Origin: B1SED10-16 sp046498365 | GTDB taxonomy: Bacteria > Desulfobacterota > Desulfobacteria > Desulfobacterales > Desulfosalsimonadaceae | Assembly: GCA_046498365.1 (NCBI GenBank) | Contig: JAWOAV010000126.1 | Location: 1-32,446, forward strand | Length of the DNA stretch: 32,446 nucleotides | Direction of reading: 5' to 3' | Shown here: positions 10,035 to 18,633 of the stretch, one piece after another | Layout of the letters: every line of letters begins with the position of its first letter | How positions within the stretch are numbered: position 1 is the stretch's first letter | Position numbers and translations under genes: made by a program | The notes under the pieces: model-generated | Databases searched by the model: none | Told to the model about the DNA's origin: nothing | What the model saw: only the letters and a program-made list of their open reading frames with translations

Positions 10035-10074
10035 AACCGGAACCCGGCTGAAAGCTTTCAGCCGGGTTCCGGTT
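10035..10074 (-). terminator. Perfect 40-bp palindrome downstream of rpsA
   Basis: A 20-bp arm beginning AACCGGAACCCGGCTGAAAG is followed at once by its exact reverse complement. The RNA would form a very stable GC-rich hairpin about 75 nt past the rpsA stop. No T-run follows on either strand, so it may be a transcript-end stabiliser, an attenuator or a protein-binding site instead of a classical intrinsic terminator. Confidence 0.6.
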
Positions 10075-10147
10075 ATTCGATCTTTCCGCCGGCACTCGTA
10101 TAAGCGCTGATATCGTTTATCGGATGATACCGAAAAAGAATCAACTG

Positions 10148-12121
10148 CTACTTTTCAGATTCCGCATCGTCTTCTTCAACGTTTCGGTCACCCTCTTCGG
10201 CATTTGCAGCCTGCACCGCTTCACCTTCTTCGGCATTATCTGCTGCGACTTCTGCCGCTTCAGCGGCCGCTGCGGCTTCTGTCTCTTCGGCTTCTTCGGC
10301 CGTTTCACTTTCGCCGTTTAACCGGTTTTCCTCATCCTGGAGTTTTACCTTGAGATTTTCCTGGAGCAATTCACCAAAACTGGAAGCGGTCGGCTTCATA
10401 TTGCTCACGTAGTCATGCAGGAGGTCGCCTTCATCTTCCGTTTCCAGGCGCTTGATGGAAAGCCCTATCCGCCTGACTTCGGTGTTGATGTTAATGATCC
10501 GGGCGGTAATCTGATCGCCTACATTATATTTTCCCGCAGGCGTCTTGATCTTTTCCCTGCTGATCTCGGAAATGTGAACCAGGCCTTCAATTCCTTCCTC
10601 CAGTTCCACGAAAACACCAAAATCCGTCACGTTGGTGATGATGCCGTTGATATCGGTACCCACGGGATAGCGTTCCGCAACCGTTTTCCACGGATCGTCC
10701 TGAAGTTGCTTGATCCCGAGGGAAAACCGTTCGCTAGACTTGTCGATATCCAACACCTTGGCCTGGATGACGTCCCCTTTCTTGTACAGCTCCGATGGGT
10801 GCTTGATGCGCTTGGTCCAGGAAATATCGGAAATATGCACCAGGCCGTCGATGTCGTCGTCAATGCCGATAAAAATACCAAAATCGGTGATATTCTTGAT
10901 CTTGCCTTCAATAACAGATCCGATCGGGTAGTTTTCGCTGATCACATCCCACGGATTGGGCATCGTCTGTTTCATACCAAGGGAGATTCGGCGGTTTTCC
11001 GGCTTTATATCCAGAACGACGGCGTCGACTTCATCGCCGACCGAAACCACCTTGGAGGGGTGGCGGATCTTGCGGGTCCATGACATTTCAGAAACATGAA
11101 TCAACCCCTCTATGCCTTCCTCGACTTCGACAAAAGCGCCGTAATCGGTCAGGCTGACCACACGGCCACTGATATGGGTGCCCACAGGATACTTTTCCTC
11201 CGCAAACGACCACGGATCCGGCACCAGCTGTTTCATGCCCAGAGAAACCCGCTCGTTTTCCTGGTCAAAGGAGAGAATCATAACATTGATCGGATCGCCG
11301 ATGCCGAACAACTCCGACGGGTGCTTGACACGCCCCCAAGAAATATCGGTGATATGCAAAAGGCCGTCCACGCCGCCAAGATCGACAAAGACCCCGTACT
11401 CCGTGATGTTTTTCACCGTACCTTCCATCGTCTTGCCTTCTTCGATGGCAGCCAGCGTCTCGGAACGCTTGCTTTCCCGTTCCGATTCCAGAATCACCCG
11501 TCGCGACAATACGATGTTATTGCGCTTGCGGTTGAATTTCAACACCTTGAAATCGAAGGTTTTCCCCACCATTTCGTCAAGATTGCGAATCGGCCGGAGG
11601 TCTGCCTGTGAACCCGGTAAAAATGCCTGTATGCCGATATCCACGGAAAAACCGCCCTTTACACGGTTGCTGATAACCCCCTGAACGATGCCGTCGGCTT
11701 CATAGATTTCCTTTATGGAATCCCACACTTTCACCTTTGCGGCCTTTTCCTTGGAAAGGACGACCCGTTCTTCCTCCTCGTCCCACCATTCAATCATGAC
11801 CTCGACCACGTCGTCCACCCCAACGTCGACCTCGCCCTGGTCATTCCTGAACTCGTGAATCGGGATCTGCCCTTCGGACTTATACCCCACGTCTACGAGC
11901 ACGTAGTCCTTGTCCACGGATATGATCCTGCCGTTGACGACTTCCCCTTCCTCGAAACGTTTGAGGCTTTCCTCATACATTTCCATCAGGGATTCCATGG
12001 TCTGATCGGCACCCCCATCACCGTCGTCGCCAAGCTCGGCCACATCCGTGCTTCCTCCCGAAACATCCAGCTCTTCAAGATTTTCTGTTTTGTTTTCAGC
12101 GTTTCCTGCAAAATTTTCCAT
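10148..12121 (-). CDS. rpsA: 30S ribosomal protein S1
   Basis: It binds mRNA on the 30S subunit and helps translation start. The 657-residue protein has six S1 repeats. The first two (VVNGRIISVDKDYVLVDVGYKSEG and GIVQGVISNRVKGGFSVDIG) are the divergent ribosome-binding pair. The other four carry VxxxT(D/E)(Y/F)G(V/A/I)F(V/I) and GL(L/I/V)H(I/V)(S/T)(D/E)(I/M)S motifs. It is about 100 residues longer than E. coli S1. The extra length is an acidic N-terminal extension of about 50 residues and an Ala/Glu-rich C-terminal tail of about 70 residues. GGGGG lies 12 nt before the start, and the leader to cmk is 174 bp. It lies in the conserved cmk-rpsA order. Confidence 0.97.
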   Translation of the reverse strand: MENFAGNAENKTENLEELDVSGGSTDVAELGDDGDGGADQTMESLMEMYEESLKRFEEGEVVNGRIISVDKDYVLVDVGYKSEGQIPIHEFRNDQGEVDVGVDDVVEVMIEWWDEEEERVVLSKEKAAKVKVWDSIKEIYEADGIVQGVISNRVKGGFSVDIGIQAFLPGSQADLRPIRNLDEMVGKTFDFKVLKFNRKRNNIVLSRRVILESERESKRSETLAAIEEGKTMEGTVKNITEYGVFVDLGGVDGLLHITDISWGRVKHPSELFGIGDPINVMILSFDQENERVSLGMKQLVPDPWSFAEEKYPVGTHISGRVVSLTDYGAFVEVEEGIEGLIHVSEMSWTRKIRHPSKVVSVGDEVDAVVLDIKPENRRISLGMKQTMPNPWDVISENYPIGSVIEGKIKNITDFGIFIGIDDDIDGLVHISDISWTKRIKHPSELYKKGDVIQAKVLDIDKSSERFSLGIKQLQDDPWKTVAERYPVGTDINGIITNVTDFGVFVELEEGIEGLVHISEISREKIKTPAGKYNVGDQITARIININTEVRRIGLSIKRLETEDEGDLLHDYVSNMKPTASSFGELLQENLKVKLQDEENRLNGESETAEEAEETEAAAAAEAAEVAADNAEEGEAVQAANAEEGDRNVEEDDAESEK

Positions 12122-12295
12122 TGAAAAAAAATACCCCCTTTGGCCTATTAAACTAACTCCAAAACGTGCTTACGACGTGGAGTATAAAACTGTTTAAATA
12201 ACAAACGTGAAACAAAAAAACAATGATTAATTTTGGCGGCTTCCCAAAAAATGCTGTTTTTTGGCCGGAAAAATGATGACGAGTTCACCAGTCGC

Positions 12296-12976
12296 TCATT
12301 TTCCCCCTTGACTGGACAAAGCGCCTATGGACGCCATCATTTTTTCGACCACCTCTGCCGGTGCCAGATTCGTGGAATCGATTATTACGGCGTCCTCGGC
12401 CGGCTGCAGGGGAGCGACGGCACGGGAAGAATCGTTCTCGTCCCTTTTTTTCATGTCTTCCAGAACATCCTCGAAGCGCTGTAATCCGGCGTCCTTGTAT
12501 TCCAGAAAACGGCGCATGGCACGTGCCTTTACCGCCGCGACCAAAAAAAACTTTACATCCGCATCGGGAAAAACAACGGTCCCCATATCCCGCCCTTCAA
12601 ATACAGCGGCTTTTTTTGCGCCCAACCGTTTTTGCAGATCCAGAAGCGCCTGGCGAATGACCGGTTTGGCCGATACGGTGGATGCAAGCATCGTGATTTC
12701 TGGGGTCCGGATTTTATCGGTGATGTCATTTTCCCCCGAAAACAGGCGGATTCCGCTTTCCGTATGCACAAACCGCAACCCAAGGCTTGCTGCAAGTTCC
12801 CCCAGGGCTCTCTCATCTTCCGGATCGATACCGCGCGAAGCTACTTCAAATGCAACGCCACGGTAAAGCGCACCCGTATCTACGTACAAAAAACCCAGCC
12901 GTTCGGCCAGCATCCGGCTGACCGTTGTCTTCCCTGCGCCGGCCGGTCCATCGATGGTGATAAGCAGCGGTTTCAT
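12296..12976 (-). CDS. cmk: Cytidylate kinase
   Basis: It phosphorylates CMP and dCMP with ATP in pyrimidine nucleotide recycling. From the chosen ATG at 12976 it is 226 residues, matching E. coli Cmk (227). The P-loop is GPAGAGKT (10-17). The family blocks FLYVDTGALYRGVA, EGRDMGTVVFPDADVKFFL and DSTNLAPAEVV follow. The frame is open nine codons further to a TTG at 13003, but the ATG begins exactly where the family begins and has an AAAGGGG close upstream. It is 81 bp after hisC and 174 bp before rpsA on the same strand. Downstream rpsA could share its transcript. Confidence 0.96.
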   Translation of the reverse strand: MKPLLITIDGPAGAGKTTVSRMLAERLGFLYVDTGALYRGVAFEVASRGIDPEDERALGELAASLGLRFVHTESGIRLFSGENDITDKIRTPEITMLASTVSAKPVIRQALLDLQKRLGAKKAAVFEGRDMGTVVFPDADVKFFLVAAVKARAMRRFLEYKDAGLQRFEDVLEDMKKRDENDSSRAVAPLQPAEDAVIIDSTNLAPAEVVEKMMASIGALSSQGGK

Positions 12977-13057
12977 ATTCCCCTTTGATTCACCCCTATT
13001 CAAATCTTTTTTCCAGTACCTGCAGAAAAGACCTGGTGCCAGCTCTCGGGCGCCGAT

Positions 13058-14164
13058 TTATTCGGGATCGACAGTTTTTTCCATAACGGCCGCAAACGCT
13101 TTCAAAAAGCCTTCGTTTTCTTTTCGCAGCCCGGCTGTGACGCGTATGTACCGTGGATACCCATAAGACGCCATGGATCGGATGATTACGCCCTGCCGGA
13201 GCATGGCCTCGAATACCTCGTCCGCATCCTGCTCCACGTCGATTAAGAAAAAATTGGCCTCGGTCGGAAAATAATTCAATCCCAGCCGCTCTATGCCGGC
13301 ATAAAGGAATTCGAGTTCCTCGTGCACGAAGCGAACGCTCCGGTGTAAAAACGCGTCGTCGTCAAGTGCGGCCAATGCGCCGGCCTGGGCAAGGGAATTG
13401 GCGTTAAACGGCTGCCTGACCCGGTGCAGCAGTTCCGCGAGGGGGGCGGGCATCACCCCGTATCCGATGCGGATGCCGGCAAGGCCGTACGCCTTGGAAA
13501 AGGTCCGGAGAACCGCAACCGGACGGTTGCGCGTACAATATTCAATTCCCTGCAGACAATCGGAATCCTTTACAAATTCGATATACGCCTCATCAATGAC
13601 CACAACGACATGTTCCGGAACGGATTCAAGAAACGCCTCGAACCCTTTTTTCGTCACAATCGTTCCCGTGGGGTTGACCGGGTTGTTCAAAAAAACAATC
13701 CGGGTTTTATCTGTGATCTGCCGGGCGATGCCGTCAAAATCGACGAAAAGGGATTTCAGCGGTACAAACACCGGAACGGCACCGCATGACAATACCATGA
13801 TTTCGTACATGAGAAAGGACGGCTCCGTCATTACGGCCTCGTCCCCCGGCGAAAGGATCGCCCGTGTCAGCATCCCGATAATCTCATCGGAGCCATTCCC
13901 GAGGACAATGCATTCAGAGCTGACCCCGCACCGGTCAGCAAGTTTTTCAACAAGATAATATCCCCGTCCATCCGGGTACCGGTTGAGCCGCCCCATGGCG
14001 TCTTTCATGGCGGCCAGCGCCGCAGGGGAAGAGCCCAGGGGATTTTCGTTGGATGCCAGTTTGATAGAATCCCTGATGCCATACTCCCTTTCGAGCTCCT
14101 CGATGGGTTTTCCCGGCTTGTAGGCTTTTATGGACTGAATATACGCTGGAATTTTCAATTTCAT
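13058..14164 (-). CDS. hisC: Histidinol-phosphate aminotransferase
   Basis: A class I/II PLP aminotransferase that converts imidazole acetol phosphate to histidinol phosphate in histidine synthesis. At 368 residues it has normal length. It shows KLASNENPLGSSP (36-48), GNGSDEII, FLNNPVNPTGT with Asn161, VVIDEAYIEF with Asp191 and Tyr194, and TFSKAYGLAGIRIGYG with the PLP Lys224. AAGGTGA lies 6 nt before the ATG at 14164. It leads hisC-cmk-rpsA-sppA, an order I recall in other Deltaproteobacteria and not a his operon. Related enzymes can also use aromatic amino acids, and the sequence alone does not exclude that. Confidence 0.93.
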   Translation of the reverse strand: MKLKIPAYIQSIKAYKPGKPIEELEREYGIRDSIKLASNENPLGSSPAALAAMKDAMGRLNRYPDGRGYYLVEKLADRCGVSSECIVLGNGSDEIIGMLTRAILSPGDEAVMTEPSFLMYEIMVLSCGAVPVFVPLKSLFVDFDGIARQITDKTRIVFLNNPVNPTGTIVTKKGFEAFLESVPEHVVVVIDEAYIEFVKDSDCLQGIEYCTRNRPVAVLRTFSKAYGLAGIRIGYGVMPAPLAELLHRVRQPFNANSLAQAGALAALDDDAFLHRSVRFVHEELEFLYAGIERLGLNYFPTEANFFLIDVEQDADEVFEAMLRQGVIIRSMASYGYPRYIRVTAGLRKENEGFLKAFAAVMEKTVDPE

Positions 14165-14309
14165 GGCTCATCACCTTATACTGTTTTCATGGCATGCGCC
14201 CATACGCTTCAAGAAAAAACCGGGAGGTTTTCTTTTCGCGCAAGGTTGTATCGCCGCTTGTTCAGCCAGGGACCATGTATACCTTTTTTCACATCATTAT
14301 TCAAGCCAT

Positions 14310-14353
14310 AGAACCGATCTCAAAATTATCTTTCGGCCCCCATATCTTCGTTA
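14310..14353. repeat. Family 2 element fragment
   Basis: AGAACCGATCTCAAAATTA followed by TCTTTCGGCCC and CATATCTTCGTT matches the first 44 bp of the full family 2 copy at 8757. The rest of the element is missing. Confidence 0.7.
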
Positions 14354-14375
14354 CCGGTGAAATGTAAATGGGCGT

Positions 14376-14470
14376 ACCCCTCTTTTTTTCATTGCTTTTC
14401 TCTTTGAATCTCTGTGTCTCCTCTGTTCCCCCTGTGGTAAAAACCACCCTCCCCGCATTTTCTACCCCAC
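14376..14470 (+). repeat. Family 3 dispersed repeat, copy 1
   Basis: About 95 bp rich in CT, containing GAATCTCTGTGTCTCC, CCCCTGTGGTAAAA and CTCCCCGCATTTTCTACCC. The second copy in the window, in the same orientation, is at 31833-31925; by eye they are about 80% alike. There is no inverted-repeat structure and no coding frame. Confidence 0.7.
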
Positions 14471-14548
14471 TTGATCCTTTTTTGAGATGACTTGGCGTCT
14501 CTTTGTAGCCGCTGGAATCCAGATAAGGACTTCCGGGTTCATTTTTAC

Positions 14549-14577
14549 TTGACTTATTGCCGTCGACACTTTATAAG
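14549..14577 (+). promoter_or_regulatory. Candidate promoter for prfC
   Basis: TTGACT (14549-14554), 17 nt, TATAAG (14572-14577). The predicted start near 14585 would give a leader of about 300 nt before prfC. That leader is GC-rich and may be structured. Confidence 0.5.
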
Positions 14578-14886
14578 GCGCGATATGTTTATCTATTCAG
14601 TTATTTACAAATACCAGCGAACCCTTGCCGCCATGCGGGCTGACCGCACGCGGCCACCCGGGCACCGCAGCATCTGCACCTTCCTGACGCCGCCTTGAAG
14701 CCGGCATCCCTATCCAAAGGGGGGGCGACGCCGGACGATTTTCTGCCGTCTCTTCCCCCTGCTTTTTCCTTTAGGGGACCATCATCCGCAACACCATAGA
14801 ATAAAAGGCACTTTTTTTCTGCTCCGACAGCCCAGCCATACGCACGGGCAGCGGAAAGAATCCGCCGCCATCGCAAGGACAAGCAA

Positions 14887-16491
14887 ATGAAAGAAGCCCT
14901 CCGCAGCAACAAAACATGGCATACTGAGATCGAACGACGTCGCACCTTCGGGATTATCAGCCACCCGGACGCGGGCAAGACGACGCTTACGGAAAAGCTG
15001 CTGCTCTTTGGCGGCGCCATCCAGATGGCCGGATCGGTAAAAGCGCGCAAGGCCAGCCGCCACGCCACCAGCGACTGGATGGCTATCGAACAGGATCGCG
15101 GCATTTCCGTCACCAGCGCGGTTATGAAAATCGGCTACAAGGGCTGTGAGATTAATCTGCTGGACACGCCCGGGCATGAAGATTTTTCCGAGGACACCTA
15201 CCGCGTGCTTACCGCGGTGGACAGCGCCGTTATGGTCATCGACAGCGTCAAGGGCGTCGAATCCCAGACCCGCAGACTGATGGAAGTCTGCCGCATGCGC
15301 AACACCCCCATACTGACATTTGTAAACAAACTCGACCGGGAAGGGATGCTCCCCATTGACATCATGGCTGATATCGAGGAGAAGCTGCAGATCGAGTGCG
15401 CTCCCCTTACCTGGCCCATAGGGATGGGCAAGCGGTTCCGCGGCACCTACAACCTTTACCGCAAGGAACTGGCCCTTTTTATGCCCGGCCAGGATCGACG
15501 CCCTGATCACGTTCTCACCATCGCGGACATAAACGATCCGCTTCTCGATGAAATGATCGGCAGCCAGGCCGACGACCTGCGGGAAGATGTGGCGCTGCTG
15601 GAAGGGGCGGCCAACCCCTTTGAAAAGGAGGAATTTCTCAAGGGGAGCCAGACACCCGTTTTTTTCGGGAGCGCCATTAACAATTTCGGCGTTAGAGAGC
15701 TGTTGGACACTTTTGTGGCGATTGCCCCCGCGCCCCGTCCACGGGAAACCGCCACCCGCAAAGTATGCCCCGAAGAAGAGGCCTTTTCGGGCTTTGTCTT
15801 CAAGATACAGGCCAACATGGACCCGGCGCACCGGGATCGGATCGCTTTTCTGCGCGTCTGCTCCGGCCGGTTCCACCGGGGTATGCGGCTGCGCCACCAC
15901 CGGCGGGAAAAAGACATCCAGATCGGGAACCCGATTATTTTCATGGCCCGGGACCGCAGCTTTGTGGAGGAGGCTTGGCCCGGCGACATCATCGGCATAC
16001 CCAATCACGGTACGATCAAGATCGGCGACACCCTTTCGGAGAAAGAGCCGCTCCATTTTATCGGGATTCCGAATTTCGCGCCCGAACATTTCCGGCGGGT
16101 GCGCCTGAAATCACCGCTAAAGGCAAAGCAGCTTGCCAAGGGGCTGACCCAACTCGTTGAAGAAGGGGCGATACAATTGTTCCGCCCCCTGTCGGGGAGT
16201 GATATTATCTTAGGCGCGGTGGGCGTGCTGCAGTTCGATGTGACCATGGCCCGGCTCAAGTCCGAATACAGCGTTGATGCAATCTATGAACCGGTGGACT
16301 ATGCGGCCGCACGGTGGGTGCGCTGCGACGACAAAAAACAGCTTGCCGCTTTTGAAAAGGCCCTCCAGAAAGACCTTGCCGTCGATGCGGAAGGGAACCT
16401 GGCCTATCTGGCCTACAGCGAATGGCGGCTCAATTTTGTAATGGAACAATGGAAGCAGATCACCTTTATGAAAACCCATGAACGGCAATGA
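14887..16491 (+). CDS. prfC: Peptide chain release factor 3
   Basis: A GTPase that removes RF1 or RF2 from the ribosome after termination. The 534-residue protein matches E. coli RF3 (529). G1 is SHPDAGKTT (25-33), the switch region has DRGISVTSAV, G3 is DTPGHEDF (93-100) and G4 is NKLDRE (147-152). The RF3-type second and third domains follow (MRLRHHRREKDIQIGNP, FRPLSGSDIILGAVGVLQFDV). AAGGA sits 7 nt before the ATG at 14887. It appears to be monocistronic or cotranscribed with the ACT-domain gene 123 bp downstream. RF3 is not universal in bacteria, so its presence is a real trait of this genome. Confidence 0.97.
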   Translation: MKEALRSNKTWHTEIERRRTFGIISHPDAGKTTLTEKLLLFGGAIQMAGSVKARKASRHATSDWMAIEQDRGISVTSAVMKIGYKGCEINLLDTPGHEDFSEDTYRVLTAVDSAVMVIDSVKGVESQTRRLMEVCRMRNTPILTFVNKLDREGMLPIDIMADIEEKLQIECAPLTWPIGMGKRFRGTYNLYRKELALFMPGQDRRPDHVLTIADINDPLLDEMIGSQADDLREDVALLEGAANPFEKEEFLKGSQTPVFFGSAINNFGVRELLDTFVAIAPAPRPRETATRKVCPEEEAFSGFVFKIQANMDPAHRDRIAFLRVCSGRFHRGMRLRHHRREKDIQIGNPIIFMARDRSFVEEAWPGDIIGIPNHGTIKIGDTLSEKEPLHFIGIPNFAPEHFRRVRLKSPLKAKQLAKGLTQLVEEGAIQLFRPLSGSDIILGAVGVLQFDVTMARLKSEYSVDAIYEPVDYAAARWVRCDDKKQLAAFEKALQKDLAVDAEGNLAYLAYSEWRLNFVMEQWKQITFMKTHERQ

Positions 16492-16614
16492 TCGGGCACG
16501 CCGTACAAAATGGAGAGGTGAAGTTGGTGCTTGAGATTTGCATCATATTGATATAGATTTTTACCTGCAGGCCTGAAACAACCATAATCCCTGAACTCCA
16601 ACAAAAGGTGCGCC

Positions 16615-17073
16615 ATGACCACTGCTTATCAATTGACCATACCCGTGGAAAACAGGCCCGGAAAACTCGCGGAAGTTTCAAACATTCTCGCAAGGGAAAA
16701 ATTCAATATCCGCGCGATCACCATTTCATCCTTCGGCCGGAGCGGTTTTTTGAACATCATGGTGGACGACCCGAAACTGGCGCAAAAAGCACTTGAAAAA
16801 GAGGGCGTCGAGGCGGTGCTCAAGGAAATCATCGCGGTCGTCCTGGAGGACAAACCCGGCGGGATGGACAAGCTGGTGAAATACCTGGCAGAGGAACAGA
16901 TCAATATCGAAAATGCGTACGGGTTCGTCCTTGAAAGCCATAAAACGGCTGTTTTTGTGCTGGATGTGTCGGATATTGAACGTACCCGGAGAATTCTCCG
17001 GGAAAAAGGGTTTAAAACGCTGGGGACCGAGGCGTTGGCCACCATAGAGCCGTTTCATTACCTCAAATACTGA
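16615..17073 (+). CDS. Tandem ACT-domain protein
   Basis: A 152-residue protein made of two ACT domains. The first (about 5-70) begins YQLTIPVENRPGKLAEVSNILAREKFNIRAI. The second (about 73-140) begins VVLEDKPGGMDKLVKYLAEEQINIENAY. ACT domains bind amino acids and control metabolic enzymes or transcription. In this stand-alone form no catalytic domain is attached, so the ligand and target are unknown. From memory, similar proteins often sit beside phenylacetate-CoA ligase-type genes in Deltaproteobacteria, but none is here. The ATG at 16615 has AAAGGTG 5 nt upstream. Its TGA stop is also the first three bases of a family 1 repeat. Confidence 0.9.
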   Translation: MTTAYQLTIPVENRPGKLAEVSNILAREKFNIRAITISSFGRSGFLNIMVDDPKLAQKALEKEGVEAVLKEIIAVVLEDKPGGMDKLVKYLAEEQINIENAYGFVLESHKTAVFVLDVSDIERTRRILREKGFKTLGTEALATIEPFHYLKY

Positions 17074-17227
17074 CGGTTTTGTAACATGTCCAATATCTGC
17101 GTTACGCACAATCTTTGAAGAATCTCACGTACGGCTACGTACGATCAATTCTTCAAAAATTGCACGCGCCTTGATCTTGAACATGTTACAAAACCGTCTG
17201 AAAATCGACTTTTTACGGGTCCATCCA
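17071..17227 (+). repeat. Family 1 palindromic element, copy b
   Basis: It has a perfect 17-bp inverted repeat, GACGGTTTTGTAACATG (17072-17088) and its complement at 17182-17198. An inner TTGAAGAAT/ATTCTTCAA hairpin follows the family plan, and a right-hand tail ends ACGGGTCCATCCA. Both arms differ from the usual CGTAAAAAGT sequence yet match each other, which suggests selection for pairing or gene conversion. Confidence 0.85.
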
Positions 17228-17230
17228 TAC

Positions 17231-17298
17231 TGACGACTTCGCAAAAAATCCAATATCTGCGTTGCGCACAATTTCTGAAGAATCTCACGTACGGCTAA
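17231..17298 (+). repeat. Family 1 element, truncated copy c
   Basis: The left half only (TGACGACTTCGCAAAA to CTCACGTACGGCTAA). It breaks off at the loop of the inner hairpin and joins a family 2 remnant. It lies 3 bp from copy b in the same orientation. Confidence 0.8.
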
Positions 17299-17336
17299 AC
17301 CCATCTCACAATTCTCCGAATATTGAGATGGATTCT
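17298..17336. repeat. Family 2 element remnant (both ends, no middle)
   Basis: AACCCATCTCACAATTCTC joined directly to GAATATTGAGATGGATTCT. These are the two inverted ends of family 2 with the interior missing. The right end overlaps the TAG stop of dctM. Confidence 0.65.
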
Positions 17337-18633
17337 AAAGCAGGCTCGGCAGGTAAAGGGCGATCCACGGGAAGGGAATAAGCAGCAGGGTCGCGATGAT
17401 CATTGCGATGAGCATGGGGACCACGCCCTTGAAAATCGTGTTCAGCGGCACATCCCGGGCCACCCCGCTGACCACGTACACATTGACCCCCACCGGCGGC
17501 GTAATCACGCCGATCTGGGTGACCAGAACAATAACCACTCCGAACCATATGGGATCATAGCCGAGTTCGATCACCACGGGGAAAAAGATGGGGATCGTGA
17601 GCATGATCAGGGCAAGCGCATCGATAAAGCACCCGCCGACAAAATAAACAAAAAGGATAAAACACATGATCACGGCAGGGGACAGGTCGAAGCTGGTAAT
17701 CCAGGAGGCGATATCGTAGGGTATGCGCGAGACCGCCATGAACCGGCTGAAGATGGTTGCGCCCGCCACAATGACGAGTATCATGCAGGAAATTCTTGTT
17801 GTTTCGAAAAGGGCCTGCATAAACCCTTTTCTAGTGAGGTTTCCGCGAAGAAGTGCGATGGCAAGCGTGCAGGCTGCGCCGATACCGCCCGCCTCTGTAG
17901 GCGTGAAGATGCCCTTAAAGAGCCCTCCCATCACCAGCATAAATATAACGATTGTCTCAACCAGACCGGACAGGGATCTCACCTTTTCCTTCAGGGTCGC
18001 CTTTTCCCCCTTGGGCCCCAAGTCCGGCCTCAAGCGGGTCCAGATAAGAATGCTCGCCACGAAAAGTCCTGACAGCAGCAGGCCCGGAAGCAGCCCGGCG
18101 ATAAACAGTTTTCCGATGGATTGCTCCGTAAGGATGCCATACACGATAAAGACCACGCTGGGGGGAATGAGTATTCCGAGGCTGCCCCCTGCCGCAACCA
18201 CGCCCGTGGCCAATTCCGGCTTATAATTATAGCGTTTCATTTCCGGGAGGGTAGCGGCCCCCATGGTAGCGGCCGTGGCGTTGGTGGAGCCGCATATGGC
18301 AGAAAATGCGGCGCATGCGCCGATGGTGGCGATGGCCAGCCCGCCGGGGATATGCCCCACAAACTTGTACGCCGCATCAAAAAGGCGTGATGAAATACCC
18401 GAATGAAAAGCAATCTGCCCCATAAAGACAAACAGGGGAATGACCGTCAGGCTGTAGGAGCTGAAAACGGAAAAAATGTCTCGCGCCGTCAGGCTAAGAG
18501 CGGCGTCGATCGATATGATGGATGCGAAACCGACCATACCGATGATGGCCATGAGGTACCCCACGGGCATCCTCGAAAAAATCAATACAAAAAGCGCTGC
18601 AATGCCGATAATGCCGATGGTTGTAGGGGTCAT
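17335..18633 (-). CDS. dctM: TRAP transporter large permease, DctM type
   Basis: The membrane subunit that forms the sodium-coupled transport path of a tripartite ATP-independent periplasmic (TRAP) transporter. The 432 residues are almost all hydrophobic segments, about 11-12 spans, with the family's RMPVGYLMAIIGMVGF start, CGSTNATAATMGAATLPEM motif, PTEAGGIGA block and ITPPVGVNVYVVSG near the C-terminus. Length is normal. Its ATG overlaps the dctQ TGA (ATGA), so the two are translationally coupled. Its own TAG stop coincides with the end of a family 2 remnant. The substrate is not predictable from the permease. Confidence 0.96.
   Translation of the reverse strand: MTPTTIGIIGIAALFVLIFSRMPVGYLMAIIGMVGFASIISIDAALSLTARDIFSVFSSYSLTVIPLFVFMGQIAFHSGISSRLFDAAYKFVGHIPGGLAIATIGACAAFSAICGSTNATAATMGAATLPEMKRYNYKPELATGVVAAGGSLGILIPPSVVFIVYGILTEQSIGKLFIAGLLPGLLLSGLFVASILIWTRLRPDLGPKGEKATLKEKVRSLSGLVETIVIFMLVMGGLFKGIFTPTEAGGIGAACTLAIALLRGNLTRKGFMQALFETTRISCMILVIVAGATIFSRFMAVSRIPYDIASWITSFDLSPAVIMCFILFVYFVGGCFIDALALIMLTIPIFFPVVIELGYDPIWFGVVIVLVTQIGVITPPVGVNVYVVSGVARDVPLNTIFKGVVPMLIAMIIATLLLIPFPWIALYLPSLL

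Larger units (their letters stand above)
14165..14886. other. 722-bp gene-free stretch with repeat remnants
   Basis: This space separates divergent hisC and prfC. It holds a family 2 fragment (14310-14353), a family 3 copy (14376-14470), a good sigma-70-type promoter (14549-14577), and then about 300 bp of GC-rich sequence before prfC. The GC-rich part has short frames but none with family resemblance. No tRNA was seen. Confidence 0.6.

Noticed and set aside
14782..16089. A 435-codon minus-strand frame opposite prfC
   Set aside because: It lies almost wholly antisense to a clear prfC with intact motifs and has no family-like content. It is a shadow frame of GC-rich coding DNA.
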